Of a stretch of 64,000 bases of DNA, positions 14,827 to 22,967 are shown one piece after another. Source of the stretch: JADLHS01 sp964594985 (GTDB taxonomy: Bacteria > Verrucomicrobiota > Verrucomicrobiia > Limisphaerales > JADLHS01); contig CAZQNQ010000005.1 in assembly GCA_964594985.1 (NCBI GenBank), positions 219,787-283,786 of the forward strand, written 5' to 3'. How positions within the stretch are numbered: position 1 is the first letter of the stretch; each line of letters starts with the position of its first letter. The notes below the pieces were generated by a model, which had not been told where the DNA came from, did not search any database, and saw only the letters and a list, made by a program, of their open reading frames with translations. Both the position numbers and the translations under genes were made by a program.

Positions 14827-14922
14827 AGTCTAAAGTCTTTAGTCTAAAGTCTGAAGTCGTTGCCAGTCTGAACGCTGACGGACGCGGGTGGACTTTAGGC
14901 TTTAGACTTCAGACTGGAGACT
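14827..14922. repeat. Dispersed inverted repeat between the two VWA genes
   Basis: Arms 14827-14858 and 14891-14922 pair over 32 positions with six mismatches. Both arms are built from an AGTCTAAAGTC-type unit. It interrupts an operon whose other genes overlap or nearly touch, so it is an insertion of a dispersed hairpin. Termination is not implied because the downstream genes continue the same operon. Confidence 0.85.
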
Positions 14923-14929
14923 CAAAACG

Positions 14930-15949
14930 ATGAATTTTGCCGCGCCACATTTTGCCGAACCGCGCTGGCTCTGGCTGGCGGCGGTGGGGCCGCTGTTGCT
15001 GCTCGCGTTGCAGGTCTATGCGGCGTGGGCGAGGAAGCGGCAGCTTGCGCGCATCGCCGCGCCGGATTTCGTGGCGGGCCTGACGCAGTCGCACAGTCCG
15101 TTTCGTCGCGGGCTCAAAAATGTTCTGCTCGTGCTGGCGTTTGCCGGCATCGGCCTCGCGTTGGCCCGACCGCAATGGGGGGTGCGCGAAATCACCACCA
15201 AGAATCTGAGCGAGGACATCGTGTTCGCGGTGGATTGCTCGCGCAGCATGCTGGCGGCGGATGTGTCGCCGCATCGGCTGGGGCGCGCGAAGCTGGCGGT
15301 GCAGGATTTTGTGCGCCGCCACACGAACGGCCGCGTGGGTCTGGTGGCGTTCGCGGGACAGGCGTTTTTGCAATGCCCGCTGACGTTTGATCACGGCGCG
15401 TTTGAGGATGCGTTGCTGGCGCTGGACGAGAAAACCATCGTGGTTCCCGGCACGGATGTCGGCAGCGCGTTGGATGAAGCATTCCGCGCGATGGAAAAGA
15501 TGGATCGCAAGAAAGTCATCGTGCTGATCACGGATGGCGAGGACCTGGAAAAAGGCGGCGTGAAAAAAGCCAAGGCGCTCGCGGAGAAAGGCGTGATGGT
15601 CTTCACCATCGGCGTGGGCACGGAAGCGGGCGCGGAAATCCGCGTCCTGAACGAGCAGGGCCAGATGGAGTTGGTGCGTGACTCGAAAGGCGAGGTGGTG
15701 CGCAGCCGGCTGGATGAGCCGACGTTGCGGGGCATCGCCGAGGCGACGCGGGGGAATTATTACCCGCTGGGCGCGTTGGGCGAAGGACTGGCCAAAGTGC
15801 GGACGGCGATTGAAGCCGGAGACTTTGACTCGGGCGCGGTGCCGATCCGCAAGCAGGGGATTGATCGTTATCATGTGCCGGTGGCGTGTCTGTTGGGGTT
15901 GCTCGTGGTGGAATCTCTCATCGGGACGCGGAAAGGAAGGCAGAAGTGA
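14930..15949 (+). CDS. VWA-domain membrane protein, BatB-like
   Basis: A 339-residue paralogue of the preceding protein: N-terminal membrane segments near 13-32 and 63-80, VWA domain with MIDAS DCSRS (D102, S104, S106) and ITDGEDLEKGG, and a final membrane segment near 314-332. The VWA face should bind a divalent metal and a protein partner, probably BatC or BatD. It follows a hairpin repeat, starts at ATG 14930, and is separated by two bases from the start of the TPR protein gene. Confidence 0.9.
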   Translation: MNFAAPHFAEPRWLWLAAVGPLLLLALQVYAAWARKRQLARIAAPDFVAGLTQSHSPFRRGLKNVLLVLAFAGIGLALARPQWGVREITTKNLSEDIVFAVDCSRSMLAADVSPHRLGRAKLAVQDFVRRHTNGRVGLVAFAGQAFLQCPLTFDHGAFEDALLALDEKTIVVPGTDVGSALDEAFRAMEKMDRKKVIVLITDGEDLEKGGVKKAKALAEKGVMVFTIGVGTEAGAEIRVLNEQGQMELVRDSKGEVVRSRLDEPTLRGIAEATRGNYYPLGALGEGLAKVRTAIEAGDFDSGAVPIRKQGIDRYHVPVACLLGLLVVESLIGTRKGRQK

Positions 15950-15951
15950 GA

Positions 15952-16941
15952 ATGAAGAATGATGAAGTATCGCCGGGCGTGCGGGCTGCCTTGGGGCTCG
16001 GGTTGATGCTTTTGTTATCCGGCCACAGTTCCATGGCGGTGGGGACGAATGAGACAACGGTCGCGAACGTGGTGGCAAAGAACGAGGCTTTGGAGAAAAC
16101 ACCCGAAACGGCGCGGGAGTTTTTCAATGCGGGCACGGGACGGTTGCGCGAGGGCAAGTGGCGCGAGGCGGAAGGATTTTTGCTGAGTTCGCTGACGACG
16201 CAGGACGAGCGGGTGCAGCCGGAGGCGCTCTACAATCTCGGCCACGTGCGCTACGAACTGGGCAAGGAGGAATTGAAGAAGTCGCCCGATCCCAAGGCGG
16301 CGGCGCAGTGGGGCGTGAACGCGCTGGAGCGGGGGGATGAGGCTTTACGGTTCGGCCACGATGCGTTGGCCGGTGAAGACGTGCAAAAGATGGTGCAGGC
16401 GTATCTGAATGGCCGCGGGGCGCGGCGGGAATTGCGCGAGGCGACCGATCAAGTCCGGCGCGCGATGGAAGCGCACGGGGCGACCTTGCTGAAATGGCAG
16501 CGGGCGGTGGGTGATTTCAAGAGCGCGTTGGAATTGAATCCCACCGACTTTGACGCGAAGCGCAACATCGAGATTTTGGAGGAAGCCATCGCCAGGTTGA
16601 TTGATAAAATCCGGGCGTTGCAGCAACTCGGGCAGATCATGGGCCAGCAAAGTCGGGCGCTGGGCGAGATGATGAAGCAGTTGCGCGGCAAGATGCCCGC
16701 GCCGGACGCGCCGCCGGGCGGTCAGGGTGACGAGGAGGACGAGGAAGAGGAAGACAATCCCAATGGTCCGCGCGAAGGGCAACAGGAAGGCCCGTCGCGC
16801 GAGGGGCAGCAGATCATCCGGATTTCCCGCGAGGAAGCGGGCTGGATTCTGGATGCGTTCAAGCTCGGGGGTGATCGTCGGCTGCCGATGGGGCAGGGTG
16901 AGGAAGGCAAGCCGAAGGATCGGAAAGGGAGGAACTGGTGA
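15952..16941 (+). CDS. TPR protein, BatC-like
   Basis: A 329-residue exported protein. A hydrophobic signal (about 10-30) is followed by tetratricopeptide-type helices (TAREFFNAGTGRLREGKWREAEGFLLSS, EALYNLGHVRYELGK, DFKSALELNPTDFDAKRNI), then a helical region and an acidic low-complexity stretch of Glu and Asp near residues 262-274. The C-terminal part ends in a basic, glycine-rich tail. TPR proteins in this position of Bat operons are BatC-like scaffolds. The start is the ATG at 15952; a GTG at 15946 overlapping the previous stop is also possible. Confidence 0.85.
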   Translation: MKNDEVSPGVRAALGLGLMLLLSGHSSMAVGTNETTVANVVAKNEALEKTPETAREFFNAGTGRLREGKWREAEGFLLSSLTTQDERVQPEALYNLGHVRYELGKEELKKSPDPKAAAQWGVNALERGDEALRFGHDALAGEDVQKMVQAYLNGRGARRELREATDQVRRAMEAHGATLLKWQRAVGDFKSALELNPTDFDAKRNIEILEEAIARLIDKIRALQQLGQIMGQQSRALGEMMKQLRGKMPAPDAPPGGQGDEEDEEEEDNPNGPREGQQEGPSREGQQIIRISREEAGWILDAFKLGGDRRLPMGQGEEGKPKDRKGRNW

Positions 16942-18890
16942 TAGCGATGGCAAAACATCCAACATCCAACATCCAACATCCAACGCCGAAGGCCGTGCGC
17001 CTGGCGGCGGAGTTTCTTGGATGTTGGACGTTGGATGTTGGGTGTTGGGTGTTTCGATTGTTGATGTTGATGACCTTTGCCTTTGCGTTTTGCCTTCAAG
17101 TTTCCGCCCAAGCGCCGCCGCCCGCGCCGCAGCCGGATCCGTTGATGCAGTTGATGCTGACGCAGCCGCCGATCGAGATCAGTTCCAACGTCACCATCAC
17201 GGCGTCGTTTGATCCGCCGGTCATCGCGCCCGGCGGTCTATGCACCTATCGCGTCACCATCAACGCGGTCAGTGATTCCATCCGCTGGCCGGAGGATGTG
17301 CTGACGCCGTCGGAATTGACGCTGCGCTTCAGTGCGCGCGGGCAAATCTTGCAACCGGCAGCCGATAAAATCCGGCCCGCCACGACGATCAATCATCGTG
17401 TCAGCGTGACCAAACCCGGCACGTTCATCATCCCGGAATTCAAGGTCCGCGTTTACGGCAAACCCGTCACCGTGCCGGCGGCGCGACTCGAAGTGGTGGC
17501 GGCGTTGCCGGCGGATGTCCTGGCTCCGCAGCGGATTTATCTCCGGCTCGCGGAAACGAACGCCTACTGCGGCCAGCCGGTGAAGGTGCGGATTCTCGTG
17601 CCGCCGGTCCGCGGCAACCACATTCAGGGGTTGAGTCAGGTGCAGTTGAATGGCGATGGCCTCCTGCTGGACCAATCGGCCGTGCGGCAGACCGTGCCGC
17701 AGATGGAATTTCAAGGTCGCATCGGGCCGGTTTACATTTATGAATCCACGCTCACGCCGCTCGTCGCGGGCCGCTTGAGCATCACGGCGCAGGGATTCAC
17801 GGCGGGCAATCAATTCTCCGGCAGCATCGTCATCCAGGGCAACGCCACCATCTCCGGCGGTCAGCCGCAATATATCCTGCTCGATTCCGATCCCGTCACG
17901 CTCGACGTCGAGCCGCTGCCGCGCACGGGGCTGTTGCCGGGGTTCACCGGTGCGATCGGTCGGTTCGCCGCGCCCGCCGCCCGGTTGGCCCCGGACGTGG
18001 TGCGCGTCGGCGAAATGGTGAAGGTGCTGGCCACGTTCGAGAGCGAAGGCGAAACAAAACGCCTGCTCGCGCCGCCGCCGCCGGCCGTGACGAACTGGCA
18101 GGTGTTCCCGCCGCTGGCCGACGGCCCGCCGGTGACGTTGCCGCGCGCGGGCGGACAATTCTCCACCACGGTCACGTTCAGCTACACGATGATTCCGCTG
18201 ACGAACAACATGACCCATACGCCGGCCATCCCGTTTTCCTACTTCGATCCGGAGTTGAAGAAATACGTGGACCTGACGATCCCGCCATTGCCCATCACCG
18301 TGCGGGCGGGCGCGGTCAGCGAAGAAGCGCAGGCCCTCGCGCAAGCCGCGGCGGCGGCCGGGCGTTCGGGGCAGAAGTTGAAATTGAGCGGGCTGGCCAC
18401 CGCGCCCGGACGAACCGGTGGAGTGCTCGTGCCGTTGCAGCAGCGCGCGGGGTTCTGGTGGTTGCAACTGGTGCCGTTCGCGACCTTCGCGCTCTTGTGG
18501 TATGGGGAGCGCCGGCGGCGATTCTGGGAACAGCACCCGGAACTGGTGCGGCGGGGCCAGGCCCGGCGCGCGTTGCGGCGCGAACGGAAAGTTTTGAACG
18601 CCGCTGTCAGAGGGAATGATGAGGCGCGTTTCGCCGCCAGCGCGGTGCTGGCATTGCGGGTCGCGTGTGCGCCGCATTTTCCGGCAACGCCGCGCGCGTT
18701 GGTCGGGAGCGACATTTTGGAAGTGTTTGACGAGCCGACGCGGAACGGCCGGGCCGGCGAAGTCGTGCGCCAGCTTTTTACCCGCATGGATGCAACGCAG
18801 TTCAGCGCGACCCCGCCGCCCGCGGGCGAATTGCTGGCATTGCAACCCGAGTTGGATCAGTTGCTCGACATCCTGGAGGCCAAGTTGTGA
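16938..18890 (+). CDS. BatD-like oxygen-tolerance protein
   Basis: A 650-residue membrane-anchored protein: beta-sandwich domains in the periplasm (ITASFDPPVIAPGGLCTYRVTINA; VSVTKPGTFIIPEFKVRVYG; VRVGEMVKVLATFESEGETK), a membrane segment near 510-530 (WWLQLVPFATFALLWYG) and a basic cytoplasmic tail. This matches BatD. The 5' end is odd: a GTG at 16938 overlaps the BatC stop exactly as batE's GTG overlaps the batD stop, but the next 40 codons are a dispersed hairpin repeat (16952-17054). The signal sequence follows it. The repeat has therefore inserted in or just before the signal region; ATG 17064 or 17070 may now be the start. Confidence 0.85.
   Translation: MIAMAKHPTSNIQHPTPKAVRLAAEFLGCWTLDVGCWVFRLLMLMTFAFAFCLQVSAQAPPPAPQPDPLMQLMLTQPPIEISSNVTITASFDPPVIAPGGLCTYRVTINAVSDSIRWPEDVLTPSELTLRFSARGQILQPAADKIRPATTINHRVSVTKPGTFIIPEFKVRVYGKPVTVPAARLEVVAALPADVLAPQRIYLRLAETNAYCGQPVKVRILVPPVRGNHIQGLSQVQLNGDGLLLDQSAVRQTVPQMEFQGRIGPVYIYESTLTPLVAGRLSITAQGFTAGNQFSGSIVIQGNATISGGQPQYILLDSDPVTLDVEPLPRTGLLPGFTGAIGRFAAPAARLAPDVVRVGEMVKVLATFESEGETKRLLAPPPPAVTNWQVFPPLADGPPVTLPRAGGQFSTTVTFSYTMIPLTNNMTHTPAIPFSYFDPELKKYVDLTIPPLPITVRAGAVSEEAQALAQAAAAAGRSGQKLKLSGLATAPGRTGGVLVPLQQRAGFWWLQLVPFATFALLWYGERRRRFWEQHPELVRRGQARRALRRERKVLNAAVRGNDEARFAASAVLALRVACAPHFPATPRALVGSDILEVFDEPTRNGRAGEVVRQLFTRMDATQFSATPPPAGELLALQPELDQLLDILEAKL
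16952..17054. repeat. ATCCAAC-type inverted repeat at the batD start
   Basis: The left arm (16952-16984) consists of tandem CATCCAA units; the right arm (17017-17054) is the complementary TTGGATG/TTGGGTG units; the loop is about 32 bases. The same family occurs at 25693-25779. I know such repeats as common, frequently mistranslated elements in Verrucomicrobia genomes. Confidence 0.92.
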
Positions 18891-19639
18891 ACGAGCGACG
18901 TGAACGATTCTTCACCGGCTGGCGTGCGTGGCTGTTGCTGGCACTGTTGTTGGCGAACCCGGCGGCGAGAGCGGGCGACGATGATTTCACGCGCGGGCAA
19001 CAGGCTTATGAGCGACAAGATTTTCCCGCCGCCGCTCAAAGTTTTGCTGCGGCAGTTTCCAATGCGCCCTCGGCCGGTGCGTATCAAAATCTCGGCAATG
19101 CCGAATGGCTCAACGGTCGCGTCGCCGAAGCGTTGCTTGCCTGGGAACGCGCGTTGTGGATTGATCCCCGCGCCGCGGACGCCCGCAACAATCTGCAGTT
19201 CGCCCGCGAGGTCGCGCAGCTCGAAGCGCCGGACCTGACCTGGGGCGAAATCGCGTCCACGTGGCTGCCGGTGGATTGGTGGGCGTGGCTGGCGTGCGGC
19301 AGCCTGTGGTTCGCCGTGAGTCTGGCGGTGCTGCCGGCGGTATTACGTTGGCGCAAATCGGGTTGGCAACAAGCGTTCATGGCGATCGGTCTGGGCATTT
19401 TTCTCCTGAGTCTGCCGGCCAATTACGGGGCGGTGACGCGCACAACGCTGGGTTTGGTGCTCGCCGCCGAGACGCCGTTGCGGTTGACGCCGACCGCCGA
19501 GGCGGAAGCGACGACGCGGCTGGCGGCCGGAGAGCCGGCCCGGGTGTTGCACAGTCGTGGGAAGTATCTGTTGGTCCGCACCCGGCTGGCGACTGGTTGG
19601 ATTGAAAGCGAGAAGTTTGGTCTGATCTGCCCGGAGTAG
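18887..19639 (+). CDS. BatE-like TPR and SH3 domain protein
   Basis: A 250-residue protein: signal peptide to about residue 29, two TPR units (DFTRGQQAYERQDFPAAAQSF; AYQNLGNAEWLNGRVAEALLAWERALW), two membrane segments (about 130-150 and 163-180), and a C-terminal SH3-like domain (LRLTPTAEAEATTRLAAGEPARV...GKYLLVRTRLATGWIESE, described in parts). This is the BatE arrangement. The GTG start overlaps the batD stop. It is the last gene with tight spacing in the operon. Confidence 0.88.
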   Translation: MNERRERFFTGWRAWLLLALLLANPAARAGDDDFTRGQQAYERQDFPAAAQSFAAAVSNAPSAGAYQNLGNAEWLNGRVAEALLAWERALWIDPRAADARNNLQFAREVAQLEAPDLTWGEIASTWLPVDWWAWLACGSLWFAVSLAVLPAVLRWRKSGWQQAFMAIGLGIFLLSLPANYGAVTRTTLGLVLAAETPLRLTPTAEAEATTRLAAGEPARVLHSRGKYLLVRTRLATGWIESEKFGLICPE

Positions 19640-19704
19640 TGTTCTCAAAGGAGTTGAAATCCAACTTTACAAACCGCCCAAAGCCATGCCACGCTAACCA
19701 AGCT

Positions 19705-20085
19705 ATGTGGAAAAAATCATTGCTCCTTTTGCCCGTGCTGGTCTTGTTCGTGAGTTGCGCCGGCGTCGGCTCCAATATTTCGGCGCAACGTCAGGTGCGG
19801 AACAAGGAAAACCTTTATCAGGTGGAAGTCGAATTTGATTCCCGCCAGCAATCCCTGCGGTGGGAAAGCGTCAAGGCCTACGTCATCGTGGGCAAGGAAA
19901 GCTATGAGATGCGCAAGATTCATCTCATGAACAATCGTTGGGAAGCCTTGCTCCCGGTCCCGGCGAACGTGAATACCATCGCCTATCATTACAAGTTCGA
20001 CTATCTCTACAACGACTTCGGCGGGCCGAAGCAGGGCAGCGCTTCCACGCGGACCTACGCGCTCGAGATCGTGGAACAACAATAA
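19705..20085 (+). CDS. Predicted lipoprotein
   Basis: A 126-residue protein with a signal peptide and lipobox-like LFVSC (Cys near residue 18), so it is probably lipidated and attached to a membrane on the periplasmic side. The rest is a small beta-rich domain (YQVEVEFDSRQQSLRWESVKAYVIVG, YKFDYLYNDFGG). No family recognised. It begins 65 bases after batE and ends before a clear terminator, so it probably closes the moxR-Bat transcript. ATG at 19705 is preferred because the signal sequence starts there. Confidence 0.75.
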   Translation: MWKKSLLLLPVLVLFVSCAGVGSNISAQRQVRNKENLYQVEVEFDSRQQSLRWESVKAYVIVGKESYEMRKIHLMNNRWEALLPVPANVNTIAYHYKFDYLYNDFGGPKQGSASTRTYALEIVEQQ

Positions 20086-20115
20086 TCCACCACCAAACGA
20101 AACAAACTTTACGAG

Positions 20116-20147
20116 CGGGCGCTGGCGACAGCGCCCGTTTTTCTTTT
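20116..20147 (+). terminator. Rho-independent terminator
   Basis: An 8-bp perfect stem, CGGGCGCT / AGCGCCCG, with a 6-base loop, is followed by GTTTTTCTTTT-type T-rich sequence. It ends the moxR-Bat-lipoprotein unit and touches the stop codon of the convergent Fe-ADH gene. Confidence 0.92.
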
Positions 20148-21312
20148 ACGCGAAAGCCGCTTCGTAGAGCCGGACGAAATCCTCCGCGGCAATCGGGCGC
20201 GGATTGAACCCCGCCGTCCATTGCTTCGCGGCTTCCGCGGCGAGGTCGGTCACTCTGTTCGCTTCAACGCCGCACTTCGTCAACCGGGCCGGCAGCATGG
20301 CGAAACCCAGCAACGCCTCCAGCCGGCGCGCGAGCAGTTCGACGGCGTCGGCCGGGGAAACGCCCGGGCTGCTGATGCCGGCCACCGCGCTGAGTTGCGC
20401 GTAGAGCGAGCGCACTTCGGCTTCCTCGGCGTTGAAACGCACGACATGCGGCAACATCAAGCCGACGGCGTGGCCGTGAGCAATTCCAAAATGTGCCGTG
20501 AGCGGATTCGCCGCCGCGTGGGCGGCGCCAAGCATGGAGTTTTCAATCGCCGCGCCGGCATACGCCGCGCCGAGTTGCATTTGCGCGCGGGCTTCGCGGT
20601 CGGTGGGCGTTTGCATCACGCGCGGAAACGCGGCCATGCAAAGCTTGAACGCCTCGGTGGAAAGTTGCTGCGATAGTTCGGTCCGCTTCGTGGTGACGGC
20701 GGTTTCCACCGCGTGCGCAATGGCATCAATGCCCGTGCAGGCCGTCACGCGCGGCGGTTGCGAGACGGTCAACTCGGGATCAAGGATGGCCACACATGCC
20801 GCGCACTTGGGATCGAGGCACGCCATCTTCTGATGCGTGGTTTCGTCCGCGATCAACGCGGCGCTTTGCATTTCGCTGCCGGTGCCCGCCGTGGTGGGGA
20901 TGGCGATGAACGGCAGCATCGGCTGGGTCGCCTTGCCCACGCCCCAGTAATCTTTCATCTGGCCGCCATTGGTCAGGATGAAATTGCAGCCCTTGGCCGT
21001 GTCCATCGAACTGCCGCCGCCGAGGCCGATGATGAAATCAATTCCCGCCGCCTGCGCTGCCGCCACGCATTCCGTGACGCACCGGGTCGTGGGATTCTCG
21101 CGCGCCTGGTCAAATACCGCGACGCGCAAACCTGCGGCCTCCAACGAAGCAATGACCTGGCCGGCATGGCCCGCCGCCACAATGCCCGCGTCGGTGACCA
21201 ACAGAATTTTCTTTGCGCCGAGTTCCCGGGCGATGGCGCCAACTTGTGTCACGACACCAGCGCCAAAGACCAATCGGGTGCGCGAAGGGAAATCTATCGG
21301 CGTTAGCTGCAT
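20146..21312 (-). CDS. Iron-containing alcohol dehydrogenase
   Basis: A 388-residue group III (Fe-type) NAD(P)-dependent alcohol dehydrogenase, cytoplasmic. Motifs: N-terminal FGAGVVTQVG, nucleotide-binding GLGGGSSMDTAK, IPTTAGTGSEMQ, and metal-binding region DAIAHAVE followed by AHFGIAHGHAVGLMLP with the conserved His residues. The aldehyde dehydrogenase gene lies 39 bases upstream on the same strand, so the pair may oxidise an alcohol to an acid or work on a shared aldehyde. The substrate cannot be told from sequence; lactaldehyde from rhamnose is one possibility, but the rhamnose genes are 17 kb away. Confidence 0.92.
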   Translation of the reverse strand: MQLTPIDFPSRTRLVFGAGVVTQVGAIARELGAKKILLVTDAGIVAAGHAGQVIASLEAAGLRVAVFDQARENPTTRCVTECVAAAQAAGIDFIIGLGGGSSMDTAKGCNFILTNGGQMKDYWGVGKATQPMLPFIAIPTTAGTGSEMQSAALIADETTHQKMACLDPKCAACVAILDPELTVSQPPRVTACTGIDAIAHAVETAVTTKRTELSQQLSTEAFKLCMAAFPRVMQTPTDREARAQMQLGAAYAGAAIENSMLGAAHAAANPLTAHFGIAHGHAVGLMLPHVVRFNAEEAEVRSLYAQLSAVAGISSPGVSPADAVELLARRLEALLGFAMLPARLTKCGVEANRVTDLAAEAAKQWTAGFNPRPIAAEDFVRLYEAAFA

Positions 21313-21351
21313 GACGCTTCTCAGACGCGGGTTGCGTGAAAATTGTTCAAA

Positions 21352-22788
21352 CTACCACGCCCGCTCGATGCTGCGCCGTTGCCACAGGAACTCGAACATG
21401 TTGCCCTCGTGCGGCTGATCCCAGGAGATCTTCATCGTGGACACCGGGCCGATGTTCAATCGCTCGATGTGCGGATACGCCATGAGTTGCCCGATGAATC
21501 CGGCGTCCTTCGTGATCGCGGTGCAGGCCAGCGTGTAACCGATCTGCTTGAGCATTTCACTCTGTGGCACTTGAACCACACTGGCGTAAGGGCAGAGAAA
21601 TTCCCGGTTCGCGAGCGGGTGGGCGAAGGAATCACACTGCACAATGCTCGGGCGAACAAACGTGCCGCCGTCGGAGGTGGTTTTGCGCGAGCCATTGCGA
21701 TACTTCGCCGTTACGTCGGTGGCTCCGGGTGTCTTCAAGCCTTCCTCGATTGCCCCGTCAATGAAGTCCGCCATCTTTGGATTCGCAAAACCGGAGAGCC
21801 GGGCGTTGGCGTCGTCCGCCTTGGTCGGCTGGATCGGGCCGAGCTTCTGCGCGAGCGCGTCGGCGATTTCCGCCGCGTATTTCGGCACGACAATGGCGCT
21901 GGCGTTGATGCACGAGCGACCGCCGTTGTCGGAAATGCTCGAAACCATCACGTCCAGATAATCGTGCCAGTTCTCGATGCAATCGTCACCGATGAGAATC
22001 TTGCTCCAGCCCGGGCCGTGAATCTGGATGGCGGGATTGTTCGCGTATTGCTGCGTGGTGGACTTGTCGCCGAAGATCAGCGCGCGACCGCAGGTGTTGA
22101 GGATCGCGCCCGCGCCTTCATGATCGGTCGGATAAAACCCAAACGCTTCCGCCGGTGCGCCCGCCGCGATGAACGCCTGGATCAACCGATATGGCGTCCA
22201 CGGCTCTTCTTTGCCGGGCTTGATGATGACCGGCGTCTTGAGCGCGATGCTCGGCAGCCAGAGCGAATTCACCGCCGGCGAATTGCTTGGCATCACCAGT
22301 CCGAGCGCCGGCGTCGTCGGAAAATAACTCAGTCGCGTGCCGAACTGCTCGCCGCTGCCGGAGTCGAGAATGGAAAGGTCCAGTCCGCGCGACAGCCCGT
22401 TGAGCACGGTCTTCATGTTCGTCAGCGCGAGATGAACCTTGTCCATGTTGCGCCGGACCATGACGTATGGCAGACCGCTCGTGCTGGAAAGCGTCTCGAT
22501 GTATTGCTGCGGTGATTGGGTGTGACCTTTGTCGCCGAGCGGGAGCGTGCCGTTGAGGAAATGTTCACCGGTCTTGGCGCAAATCTCGATGAGTTGCGCG
22601 ACCGAAAACTTCTTCAGCGCCGCTTGCGCCTCGCCAACGCGGGCGAGGTCCTTGCGGACGATGCCGGCGTTGACCTGGCTGACGACGGCTTTGACCTCAC
22701 CGGTGCGGAAGTCTTTGACCGCCACGGTGTCGAGGCTCTCGTAAGGTTTGCCGCGCCGCAGCGCGGGGATATGGGGCAACTGGCTCAT
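21352..22788 (-). CDS. Aldehyde dehydrogenase family protein
   Basis: A 478-residue NAD(P)-dependent aldehyde dehydrogenase fold. Visible features are MPSNSPAVNSLWLP (the substrate-site Asn region), TPVIIKPGKEEPW (cofactor-binding Lys), and DNGGRSCINAS with the catalytic Cys. The C-terminus (MKISWDQPHEGNMFEFLWQRRSIE) is not the usual EIFGPV/NPFGGxKxSG ending, so this is a divergent subfamily, perhaps one acting on phosphorylated or CoA-linked aldehydes. Upstream partner of the Fe-ADH, likely one operon. Confidence 0.88.
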   Translation of the reverse strand: MSQLPHIPALRRGKPYESLDTVAVKDFRTGEVKAVVSQVNAGIVRKDLARVGEAQAALKKFSVAQLIEICAKTGEHFLNGTLPLGDKGHTQSPQQYIETLSSTSGLPYVMVRRNMDKVHLALTNMKTVLNGLSRGLDLSILDSGSGEQFGTRLSYFPTTPALGLVMPSNSPAVNSLWLPSIALKTPVIIKPGKEEPWTPYRLIQAFIAAGAPAEAFGFYPTDHEGAGAILNTCGRALIFGDKSTTQQYANNPAIQIHGPGWSKILIGDDCIENWHDYLDVMVSSISDNGGRSCINASAIVVPKYAAEIADALAQKLGPIQPTKADDANARLSGFANPKMADFIDGAIEEGLKTPGATDVTAKYRNGSRKTTSDGGTFVRPSIVQCDSFAHPLANREFLCPYASVVQVPQSEMLKQIGYTLACTAITKDAGFIGQLMAYPHIERLNIGPVSTMKISWDQPHEGNMFEFLWQRRSIERAW

Positions 22789-22967
22789 GCTCTTATTACA
22801 ACTGTTAGCCTAAAACAGACTCCGTTGCCGAGGCGAGAATTCATCTGCAATCATTTGTCCAATTTTTGCCGCGGTTTCCTGCGGTGAATAATTTGTCCCG
22901 CCGCGCGCTTGACGCCGGTGCCGGTGCGCTTCACGCTTTCCGGCGCTGGTTCAATGGAGTGGGCAAC

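Noticed and set aside
16952..17054. Repeats at 16952 and 25693 as a possible CRISPR array
   Set aside because: They are 7-12 base tandem units arranged as inverted arms of one hairpin, with no regular spacers and no cas genes.
20146..22788. ALDH and Fe-ADH as part of a lactaldehyde branch of rhamnose catabolism
   Set aside because: The genes are far from the rhamnose cluster, no rhamnulose-1-phosphate aldolase is seen, and substrate residues do not decide it; left as a possibility only.
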